Assembly (NCBI GenBank): GCA_964493095.1
Contig: CAZBNG010000050.1
Location: 1-15,721 of the forward strand
Direction of reading: 5' to 3'
Length of the DNA stretch: 15,721 nt
Source of the DNA: CAYXSX01 sp964493095
GTDB lineage: Bacteria; Pseudomonadota; Alphaproteobacteria; Micavibrionales; Micavibrionaceae
This document shows, in pieces, positions 1-7,204 of this stretch. The notes beneath the pieces were generated by a model. That model made no database searches and was not told the DNA's origin. It worked only from the letters and a program-made list of their open reading frames with translations. The position numbers and the translations under genes are program-made. Within the stretch, counting starts at the first letter, position 1. Each line of letters starts with the position of its first letter.

Positions 1-18
1 TATAAACCGGCTTCATTA

Positions 19-447
19 TTATTCCTGCTCTCCCAGCGGGTAAACCTGCCCGCGGCTTTGTATCTTCGCCCCGTAGGCCTCTATCATATTATAATATACG
101 GCACGCGACACCCGTGCATAAAGCCCGCCGCGCACATCAATATAGGGAACACCGCCGCGCAGCTCCAGCGGATGCTCCGGCCCCAGCGCTATAATTTCAT
201 CCATATTGGTGCGCAGATCGATATCCCCGCCGCTTTCGTCATAATCCACAACAACAAATGGCACATCCTCAACCTCGACCGGGTATTTTTCAAAAGGTGT
301 CTGAAGCCAGTATTTTCCCTGCTCGTCAATCTTCAGGGCCCGATCGGCAAAGAGTTTTGCCAGACGCTTACGATTAATAGGCGCACCATTATGGAGCCAC
401 GTTCCGTTGCGTAAAATTTTAAAATCTGCCTTTTGCGCTTCACTCAT
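19..447 (-). CDS. DUF1285 family protein (COG3816-like)
   Basis: This 142-residue protein is recognisable as DUF1285 (COG3816). It has a GTW followed by HNGAPI near residues 15-25, a KYWLQTPFEKYPVEVEDVPF stretch at about 45-64, a DLRTNMDEI segment near 77-85 and a YIDVRGGLYARVSRAVYY block at about 102-119. The family has no established function that I can name. It is slightly short because the N-terminal extension of longer homologues is missing. The ATG at 447 is the only good start before the divergent operon, but no Shine-Dalgarno sequence precedes it. No signal peptide or membrane segment is visible, so it is probably cytoplasmic. In many alphaproteobacteria this gene sits divergently beside the MoxR-DUF58-DUF4159 cluster, as here, which suggests a shared role, but that is inference. 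The family call is firm; the function is unknown. Confidence 0.87.
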   Translation of the reverse strand: MSEAQKADFKILRNGTWLHNGAPINRKRLAKLFADRALKIDEQGKYWLQTPFEKYPVEVEDVPFVVVDYDESGGDIDLRTNMDEIIALGPEHPLELRGGVPYIDVRGGLYARVSRAVYYNMIEAYGAKIQSRGQVYPLGEQE

Positions 448-490
448 AACGCCATTAGTATAGACTGCAACAGCCCCTGAAATTAAGGAG
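439..490 (+). promoter_or_regulatory. Candidate promoter and RBS of the MoxR operon
   Basis: The 53-bp divergent gap (448-500) must hold the start signals of both genes. On the plus strand, TTCACT (439-444) and TAGACT (461-466) are 16 nt apart and each match four of six sigma70 consensus bases, so this is only a weak candidate. The first hexamer lies inside the DUF1285 gene. The Shine-Dalgarno AAGGAG at 485-490 is strong and sits 10 nt before the GTG at 501, which fixes that start. On the minus strand TATACT (462-457) is a good -10-like hexamer for the DUF1285 gene without a clear -35. Confidence 0.35.
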
Positions 491-500
491 AAAGAATCCC

Positions 501-1466
501 GTGAGCACCGACCTTGAAAAAACAGCCCGCCAGTTAAAAGCCGCCAAAATAGAAATCTCCAAGGTTATTTTCGGACAGGACGATGTTGTCGACCTGACCC
601 TGACCACCCTGATTTCCGGAGGGCACGTTCTTTTGATCGGCGTGCCGGGACTGGCCAAAACGCTGCTGGTGGATACGACCGCCAAGGTGCTGGGGCTTTC
701 CTCCAGCCGCATCCAGTGTACGCCCGATCTGATGCCTGCTGATGTTCTGGGCTCCGAAGTGCTGGAGGAAGACGCAAAAGGAAAGCGGTCTTTCCGCTTT
801 ATCAAGGGTCCGGTTTTTACACAGTTTCTTATGGCCGATGAAATCAACCGCGCCAGCCCGCGCACGCAATCTGCGCTGTTGCAGGCAATGCAAGAGCACG
901 AAGTTACGGTTAGCGGTAAACCCCATAAGCTGCCTGAGCCGTTTCATGTTCTTGCCACGCAAAATCCGATTGAGCAGGAAGGCACCTATCCGCTCCCCGA
1001 AGCGCAACTCGACCGCTTCCTGATGCAAATTAATGTGGATTACCCGAGCGAGGCGGCTGAACGCGAAATGCTGCTGGCCACCACGGGCGGCGAGCAGGCG
1101 AGCGTGAAAGCGCAAATGAGCAAAGATGATCTGATTGCTGCGCAGGCACTGGTGCGCGAAATGCCGATTGGTGAAAAGGTGGTTGATTCTATTTTAAACC
1201 TCGTGCGTTCCTGCCGCCCCGGACCGGAAGCTCCAGCCATCGTAAACGACTATGTAAGCTGGGCACCCGGCCCGCGCGCTGCGCAGGGGCTTATGCTAAG
1301 CTGCCGGGCAAAGGCGCTGCTTGATGGCCGCCCGGCGCCATCCATCGACGATATAATCATGCTCGCCGAGCCGGTGATAAAGCACCGCATGGCACTTAAT
1401 TTTAAGGCGGGAGGAGAGGGTATAACCATTCGCCATATACTGGATGAAATCTGCAGCAAACTGTAA
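501..1466 (+). CDS. MoxR-family AAA+ ATPase
   Basis: This 321-residue protein is a MoxR-type AAA+ ATPase, a class that remodels or activates vWA-domain partner proteins using ATP. Walker A is GVPGLAKT (47-54). Walker B is FLMADE (109-114) and runs into INRASPRTQ, the segment with the conserved arginine. Sensor 1 is the Asn of LATQNPIEQEG (155). The GPRAAQ motif at 257-262 is the sensor-2 region, followed by the usual lid ending in a RHILDEI helix. Length matches the family and it should be cytoplasmic. The GTG start at 501 is chosen because AAGGAG lies 10 nt upstream. It is the first gene of a four-gene operon and is followed after 2 nt by the DUF58 gene, its usual partner. Family assignment is secure; the client protein is unknown, with the two membrane proteins encoded downstream the obvious candidates. 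Confidence 0.95.
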   Translation: MSTDLEKTARQLKAAKIEISKVIFGQDDVVDLTLTTLISGGHVLLIGVPGLAKTLLVDTTAKVLGLSSSRIQCTPDLMPADVLGSEVLEEDAKGKRSFRFIKGPVFTQFLMADEINRASPRTQSALLQAMQEHEVTVSGKPHKLPEPFHVLATQNPIEQEGTYPLPEAQLDRFLMQINVDYPSEAAEREMLLATTGGEQASVKAQMSKDDLIAAQALVREMPIGEKVVDSILNLVRSCRPGPEAPAIVNDYVSWAPGPRAAQGLMLSCRAKALLDGRPAPSIDDIIMLAEPVIKHRMALNFKAGGEGITIRHILDEICSKL

Positions 1467-1468
1467 AA

Positions 1469-2368
1469 ATGCCAAGCATTTCCCGCATCACCAACGTCTT
1501 GAATCTCCGCCGCGCCGCGCAAAGCAGCGTTGCCGGTTTGCCGGGATTAATGCTGGCCGCCCAGCATGAAGCATCCGGCATTGTGCACGGCGAACATACC
1601 CGAAAAAAATCGGGCAGCGGCGAACGGTTTTGGCAATTCCGCGAATATCAGGACACCGACAGACCGCAGGACATTGACTGGCGGCAATCCGCAAAAACGG
1701 ACAGGGTTTATATCCGGCAAAAGCAACACCAAAGCCCGCAAAATATTTTCCTGTGGTGTAACCGCGGCGCAAGCATGAATTTTAAATCCGACAGAGCATT
1801 ATACAGCAAGGAAGATGCCGCGCGCATTATCACCATGAGCCTTGCCATTTTATTTGCGCGCAGCGGCGATCAGGTGGCCTTGCTCGGCGAAGGTTCCAAG
1901 CCGGGGCATTCCCAAAAAACGCTGGAACATATCGGCGAGGCATTGTGCCATAACGACGCTTCTCTTTATGCGACCAATTCGCTGACCACACCACTGAAAC
2001 GGGGAGCCGCCCTGTTCCAGACGGGCGATTTTCTCGAAGCACCCGAAGAAATACAGCGCCGATTTAAGGGAATTGGTGACGGCTCCCTTACCGATCACGG
2101 CATCATCCATATACTGGATCCGGCTGAGATTGATCTGCCCTATGCCGGACGCGGCATTTTTGAAAATATGGAGGAAGGGCATAAACAGAAAATCGAACAC
2201 ATTGAATCCATACGAGAAGCCTATCAAAAACGCATCCATGATCATTGCCAAACACTGAAAACACTGTGCCGAAAAAACGGTTTTATTTACGTCTTTCACC
2301 GTACAGACGAACCCATTCATAAAACCCTGCAGGCTTTATGGTTGCAACTTGAAGGGCGGCGTTCATGA
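1469..2368 (+). CDS. DUF58 domain protein
   Basis: This 299-residue protein carries the DUF58 signature: GSGERFWQFREYQDTDRPQD and then IDWRQSAKTDRVYIRQ at about 49-83. This class has a vWA-like fold after the motif and is nearly always encoded next to a MoxR ATPase. The place where vWA proteins hold the metal-binding DxSxS motif reads NRGAS (98-102), so the metal site looks degenerate. A second vWA-like element is TGDFL at about 185-189. No signal peptide or membrane segment is visible; many DUF58 proteins have N-terminal membrane helices, but this short alphaproteobacterial form does not. The ATG lies 2 nt after the MoxR stop and has no separate Shine-Dalgarno, which points to translational coupling. 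The stop codon overlaps the next start by 4 nt. It is probably the direct MoxR partner (inference). Confidence 0.92.
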   Translation: MPSISRITNVLNLRRAAQSSVAGLPGLMLAAQHEASGIVHGEHTRKKSGSGERFWQFREYQDTDRPQDIDWRQSAKTDRVYIRQKQHQSPQNIFLWCNRGASMNFKSDRALYSKEDAARIITMSLAILFARSGDQVALLGEGSKPGHSQKTLEHIGEALCHNDASLYATNSLTTPLKRGAALFQTGDFLEAPEEIQRRFKGIGDGSLTDHGIIHILDPAEIDLPYAGRGIFENMEEGHKQKIEHIESIREAYQKRIHDHCQTLKTLCRKNGFIYVFHRTDEPIHKTLQALWLQLEGRRS

Positions 2369-5091
2369 TCGCCGCGTTCACCAACATCACCTTTTTAAAC
2401 CCGTGGATACTGGCGGGGGCCGCGGCCTTGCCATTGCTATGGCTGTTATTGCGTGTCATGCCACCCGCTCCAAAACGAATTTTAATTCCTACGGCACGCT
2501 TTCTGGAAGGGCTAATACCCGAGCGGCGCACTCCTTCGCGGACGCCGTGGTGGATTTTACTACTGCGTATCCTGATTGCCCTGCTTATCCTGCTGGCCCT
2601 CGCCCACCCGGTTTACAATCCGGCGAAGCCGTTGGCAGGAAGCGGCCCCGTAAGACTGGTCATCGATAATGGCTGGGCCGCCGCACAAAACTGGCAGAAC
2701 CAGATTAAAGAGGCCGAAAACATTTCTGCACGCGCCGACCGTCAAAATCGTCCTATCTATATTCTCACGCTGGCACCCGAACCGGGACAAAGCACACCGA
2801 TTTATAAAGGCCCCTTGCCCGCCCATGACGCGCAGGAGATTATCGGTGGCCTTTTGCCCCTTCCTTGGGCGGCAGACTACACAGAAGCGAAAAGACTTAT
2901 AGAAGAAAAAATCTCGGATAAAAATATAAGTAGTTTCTGGATATCTCATGGACTGGATGAGGGCCCCAAAAAGCAGATGAAAGCCCTGATTAAAACCTTG
3001 CAGGAACAAGGCAGCCTTTCTTATTTTGAACCACCCCCGGAACGGCTTCCTCTAACTTTGCGCCCTTCTACTTCACAGAATAAGATACCGCAAGTCAGCG
3101 TCATCGCGCCTGAGAACATCCCGGCGGGCTTGCCTGTCACCCTGCAGGCACTGGATGCGCGTGGCCATATCCTTGATCAGCAAAATGTAGCACTTCAGGG
3201 AAATACCATCCACCAGGATGTGAGTCTGAATATTCCCCCGGCGCTGCATAACGATATTGCCGAACTCCGTCTTGTCGGGCGGCAGGGTGCAGGCGCTGTT
3301 TTTATAACCGATGGCCAGTTCCGCAAGCGCCATGTTGGTATTGCATCACCGGCCGGCGAAGAGGAAAGCACACCGTTTATAGAAGCAAACTATTACCTAC
3401 ACAGAGCGCTGGAGCCTTCAACAGAGCTGGAATTTGGAGACATTGACAATCTTCTGGCTCATAACGTGTCTGCACTGATCCTGCCCGATGTTGAAGCCAT
3501 GCCTCCTGAAACGCTGCAGGCGCTTGACGAGTGGGTGAATAAGGGCGGACTGCTCCTGCGCTTTGCAGGACCAAAAATGGCGCAGCACCTGGAGACAAAC
3601 CTGGTGCCTGTGACTTTGCGGGCGGGCGGACGGGCACTGGAAGGAGCACTGACATGGGAAAAGCCTTTACATTTTGCTTCGTTTCCGGAAACAAGCCCAT
3701 TATACGGTATAAAAATTTCCAACGAAGTTATTGTAAAACGGCAGATACTGGCGGAACCTTCCAACGATCTGAAAGATAAAACATGGGCTACGCTGAGCGA
3801 CGGCACACCTATTATAACCGCCGCACCACAGGGCGAAGGAATGATCGTACTCATTCACACCACTGCTTCCCCGGACTGGTCGGACCTGCCGCTTAGCGGC
3901 AGCTATGTCGAAATTCTCAAACGCATCATCAATATGGCGGGGCAGAAAAAAATAAATTCGGATATACGCTACAATTCGCTCGCCCCGCTCTGGACACTCG
4001 ATGGTTGGGGGCAGCGGGAAACTCCCCCTTCTACCGTAACCCCACTGGCAACTGAGGAAACCGAAAATACAACTCCCAGTTCTTTACATCCACCCGGCCT
4101 TTATGCCCATGGCAGTGTTCAATATGCGCTGAATATCGGCAGCGCTATCTCTATACTTAAAACGCCTGGCAGTATGCCACCGGAAATCCAACGCCGGCAT
4201 TACGGCGAAGAAACATACGAAGCCGACTTAATGCCCCTCCTACTGGCAACCGCCTTTATGCTTCTTCTTGCTGACTCTGTGATTATGCTCTTCTTAAGCG
4301 GTAGCATACGATTTTTTCGTCTGGTCTGCCTCATCCTGACATTCGCGTTTATGCCTCAGCATGTTTTCGCGCAGGAGCCGAAGAATGATACATATAAATA
4401 TGCTGATGGACTTTACCTTGCTTATATGCGCAGCGGTGATACCACGATAGATACCACGGCGCAGGCAGGCCTTGAAAATCTCGCCCAGACATTACGCCAG
4501 AGAACTTCAGCGGATGTTCAGGGCGTGGTTGGCCTGAACCCGGGGACTGATGAACTCGCTTTTTTCCCGCTTATCTACTGGCCGATTTATCCTTACCAGG
4601 AACCATTGTCGAGCGAAGCTATTGACCGCATACAACATTATCTTGATTACGGCGGCACTATATTGTTCGACACTCGTGAATATGAATCAGACGGCATGCG
4701 TTTTAACACTTCGCCAGCAGCACAAAAACTACGGCAAATAACCTCGTCTCTTGACATTCCGCCTCTTGCGCCTATTGAAAAAAACCATGTCCTGACTCGC
4801 TCCTTTTACCTTATAGACCATTTCCCCGGTCGATTTTCCGGGGCCACCGTTTGGGTTGAAAAACGCAGTGCAAGCGGCCGCGATAACGTCTCCTCCGTAA
4901 TCATCGGTTCACATGACTGGGCAGGAGCATGGGCGCTTACGCCGGGTCAAAGCACCTCTCTTGCCGAAGGAGCGCGACAACAGGAAATGTCTATACGCTT
5001 TGGCGTTAATGTCGTTATGTACGCCCTGACCGGCAATTATAAAGCCGACCAGGTACATGTTCCCTATATTCTTGAAAGGCTGGGACAATAA
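2365..5091 (+). CDS. BatA N-terminal / DUF4159 membrane protein
   Basis: This 908-residue inner-membrane protein begins with a BatA-type (aerotolerance regulator) N-terminal domain: a hydrophobic helix at about 12-31 after FLNPW, a cytoplasmic loop, and a second helix at about 62-80 before HPVYN. A vWA-like region follows, whose would-be metal motif reads DNGWA (101-105) with ISHG (193-196) where an SDG-type motif is usual. A GATase-like segment at about 355-405 includes ALILPDVEAMPPETLQAL and GGLLLRF. Two hydrophobic stretches at about 622-645 and 650-669 precede the C-terminal DUF4159 domain (about 676-905), recognisable by YKYADGLYLAYMRSGD, FFPLIYWP and YLDYGGTILFDTRE. The ATG overlaps the DUF58 stop (ATGA). 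The second hydrophobic stretch, ending FAQEP, resembles an export signal, so DUF4159 may lie outside the inner membrane. The role in envelope stress or aerotolerance is inferred from Bat operons and not shown here. Confidence 0.9.
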   Translation: MIAAFTNITFLNPWILAGAAALPLLWLLLRVMPPAPKRILIPTARFLEGLIPERRTPSRTPWWILLLRILIALLILLALAHPVYNPAKPLAGSGPVRLVIDNGWAAAQNWQNQIKEAENISARADRQNRPIYILTLAPEPGQSTPIYKGPLPAHDAQEIIGGLLPLPWAADYTEAKRLIEEKISDKNISSFWISHGLDEGPKKQMKALIKTLQEQGSLSYFEPPPERLPLTLRPSTSQNKIPQVSVIAPENIPAGLPVTLQALDARGHILDQQNVALQGNTIHQDVSLNIPPALHNDIAELRLVGRQGAGAVFITDGQFRKRHVGIASPAGEEESTPFIEANYYLHRALEPSTELEFGDIDNLLAHNVSALILPDVEAMPPETLQALDEWVNKGGLLLRFAGPKMAQHLETNLVPVTLRAGGRALEGALTWEKPLHFASFPETSPLYGIKISNEVIVKRQILAEPSNDLKDKTWATLSDGTPIITAAPQGEGMIVLIHTTASPDWSDLPLSGSYVEILKRIINMAGQKKINSDIRYNSLAPLWTLDGWGQRETPPSTVTPLATEETENTTPSSLHPPGLYAHGSVQYALNIGSAISILKTPGSMPPEIQRRHYGEETYEADLMPLLLATAFMLLLADSVIMLFLSGSIRFFRLVCLILTFAFMPQHVFAQEPKNDTYKYADGLYLAYMRSGDTTIDTTAQAGLENLAQTLRQRTSADVQGVVGLNPGTDELAFFPLIYWPIYPYQEPLSSEAIDRIQHYLDYGGTILFDTREYESDGMRFNTSPAAQKLRQITSSLDIPPLAPIEKNHVLTRSFYLIDHFPGRFSGATVWVEKRSASGRDNVSSVIIGSHDWAGAWALTPGQSTSLAEGARQQEMSIRFGVNVVMYALTGNYKADQVHVPYILERLGQ

Positions 5092-5092
5092 G

Positions 5093-7201
5093 ATGGAACA
5101 TGCCGATTTCGCCTTTAGCCTGCATTTCGACCCGCTCCTGCCGGAGATCTGGATAATTACACTTGCGATTTGTGCAGGGGGCCTCATTACCCTCTCCGCT
5201 TTACGGCAAAAGCACAGGGTTATCTGGCGTTTTCTTGCTTTCTGTGCGTTCCTAGTTGCCCTTATGAACCCCGCACTGCTGAAAGAAGAACGTCAACCCG
5301 TGAAAGATGTAGCCGCTATCGTGGTGGATAAAAGTGACTCCCAAAATACAGAAAACCGGAAGACACAAACCCAGAATACTCTGGCATATCTTAAAAAAAT
5401 CCTTGAGGGACGTGACAACCTTGATCTGCGCATTGTCGATGCGCCGGGCGACAACATACCGCATGAAGAAACGAAAGTTTTTCAAGCTCTGGATCAGGCG
5501 CTGGCCGATGTGCCGGAACAACGGCGGGCAGGAGTTATTATGATTACGGACGGGCAAGTTCATGACGTTCCCCAAAACCCCGAACAATTCTCTGCTTACG
5601 GCCCCGTTCATGCGTTAATCACAGGCAGAAAAAATGAAAAAGACAGGCGTATTGTTATTACGCAAGGCCCGGCTTACGGCATAGTGGGACAAAAAGTGAC
5701 GATGAAATATATAGTCGAGGATTCCAACGCCCCCAAAGACGAAATTGTTGCCGTTACATTTTCTCGCGATTCTGATGAGAATAAAGACGTGCGCTTTGTA
5801 CCGGTCAATGAGGAACAGAGTGAAGAACTACCCATCACTCATGGCGCACAGAATATTTTCGAACTTTCCGTTGCCGAAGTCCCGGATGAAATCACAACCT
5901 CCAACAATCACACCGCACTTATTGTGAACGGCGTTCGCGACCGTCTGCGCGTCCTTCTGATCTCGGGGCAACCACATGCCGGCGGACGAACATGGAGAGA
6001 TCTCTTAACCTCTGACCCCAGCGTCGATCTCGTCCACTTCACCATTCTTCGCGAACCGGAGAAACTCGACAACACGCCGCAAAATGAACTTTCACTTATT
6101 GCCTTTCCCTTCCAGGAACTCTTTGAAGTGAAGCTTTACGACTTTGACCTTATTATTTTTGATCGATACCGGCTAAACCGTATCCTGCCGCTGCATTACT
6201 TTCAGAATATCGCAAGATACGTAGAAGAAGGTGGCGCATTATTAGAAGCGAGCGGCCCCTCTTTTGCAGGGAACCACTCCGTTTATTACACGGCACTAAT
6301 GAACGTCCTTCCCGCCACGCCGACTGGCGATGTTACAAGAAAACCGTTTTTCCCCACCCTTACAAAAGAGGGAAAACATCACCCGGTTACAGAGACGCTG
6401 CTATCCTACAATAAAGATTTGCCGGAAAATCTCAGATGGGGACCATGGCTGCGCCAGGTCGCCCTTACCCCCGAACGTGGCGAAGTCGTAATGAGAGGTG
6501 CCGATAACGAACCATTGCTTATTCTGGATCACGTTAAAAAAGGTCGCGTTGCACAACTCGCCAGCGATCATTTGTGGTTATGGGCCCGCGGCTTTCAAGG
6601 AGGTGGACCATATACCGAATTGTTACGGCGTACGGCGCACTGGTTAATGAAAGAACCGGAACTTGATGAGGATGCCCTTGAGGTGCAGACAGAAGAGTAT
6701 AATATCCATCTGCGAACGAGAAATGCGCCGGAAGAGCAAAGCATCTCCCAGACTGTCACAATGACGCTCCCCGATGGCGCACAGCAAACCGTGCCCCTTA
6801 AACCCGAAGATGATGAAGAATGGCTGGAAGGAGATATTAAGGCCCAAAACGCCGGAATTTACAGCTTTGAAAGCAAAACAGGACAAAAAAGATTTGCTAT
6901 TATAGGCTCTCTTAATCCCCCGGAGCAAAAAGACACCAAAGCAACAGAAGACAAATTACGTCCTATCGTAAAAAAATCGGGCGGAGACTTGATCTGGCTG
7001 GAGGATACGCCTCACCCTGGAATCAGGTTTCTATCAGGTGCCCGCCAGAATTTCTCTGGACGCGGGTGGCTGGCATTACGCCAGAATCACGATTACGCCG
7101 TAACAGGATTTAAAAAAACACCTCTGTGCCCACCCTGGGCCTATGCTTTGGCTTTGCTCGGGTTATGCGTTTTCGCCTGGTGGAGAGAAGGGAAACATTA
7201 G
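5093..7201 (+). CDS. Membrane-anchored vWA / GATase-like protein
   Basis: This 702-residue protein has hydrophobic helices at about 18-36 and 46-64, a large soluble middle, and a C-terminal helix at about 680-696 ending in RREGKH-like basic residues (WWREGKH). A vWA domain follows the second helix: VVDKSDS gives an intact DxSxS metal motif (79-83) and MITDG (150-154) the later acidic element. Next come an Ig-like stretch (about 190-280) and a GATase-like domain: LRVLLISGQPHAGGRTW at about 285-301, DLIIFD at 352-357 and VEEGGALLEASGPSF at 377-391. I chose the ATG at 5093, one base after the previous stop; an earlier in-frame ATG at 5057 would overlap the upstream gene by 35 bp and add a poor N-terminus. 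It is the last gene of the MoxR operon and converges with the kinase gene across 3 bp. It is probably a substrate or partner of the MoxR ATPase (inference). Confidence 0.85.
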   Translation: MEHADFAFSLHFDPLLPEIWIITLAICAGGLITLSALRQKHRVIWRFLAFCAFLVALMNPALLKEERQPVKDVAAIVVDKSDSQNTENRKTQTQNTLAYLKKILEGRDNLDLRIVDAPGDNIPHEETKVFQALDQALADVPEQRRAGVIMITDGQVHDVPQNPEQFSAYGPVHALITGRKNEKDRRIVITQGPAYGIVGQKVTMKYIVEDSNAPKDEIVAVTFSRDSDENKDVRFVPVNEEQSEELPITHGAQNIFELSVAEVPDEITTSNNHTALIVNGVRDRLRVLLISGQPHAGGRTWRDLLTSDPSVDLVHFTILREPEKLDNTPQNELSLIAFPFQELFEVKLYDFDLIIFDRYRLNRILPLHYFQNIARYVEEGGALLEASGPSFAGNHSVYYTALMNVLPATPTGDVTRKPFFPTLTKEGKHHPVTETLLSYNKDLPENLRWGPWLRQVALTPERGEVVMRGADNEPLLILDHVKKGRVAQLASDHLWLWARGFQGGGPYTELLRRTAHWLMKEPELDEDALEVQTEEYNIHLRTRNAPEEQSISQTVTMTLPDGAQQTVPLKPEDDEEWLEGDIKAQNAGIYSFESKTGQKRFAIIGSLNPPEQKDTKATEDKLRPIVKKSGGDLIWLEDTPHPGIRFLSGARQNFSGRGWLALRQNHDYAVTGFKKTPLCPPWAYALALLGLCVFAWWREGKH

Positions 7202-7204
7202 ATT

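Noticed and set aside
534..1115. Long open frame antisense to the MoxR gene (193 codons)
   Set aside because: It lies wholly inside a well-conserved AAA+ gene, has no recognisable domain or ribosome site, and its composition is that of a codon shadow.
1850..2320. Open frame of 156 codons antisense to the DUF58 gene
   Set aside because: No family resemblance and no start signals; fully explained by the opposite coding strand.
3301..3330. ITDG at residues 314-317 of the DUF4159 protein as a vWA metal motif
   Set aside because: It is over 200 residues after the DNGWA position, too far for the same vWA domain, and sits at the end of a beta-rich segment.
5057..5092. Upstream in-frame ATG for the vWA/GATase-like gene
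   Set aside because: It overlaps the DUF4159 gene by 35 bp and adds an atypical N-terminus, while ATG 5093 follows the stop by one base as in the rest of the operon.
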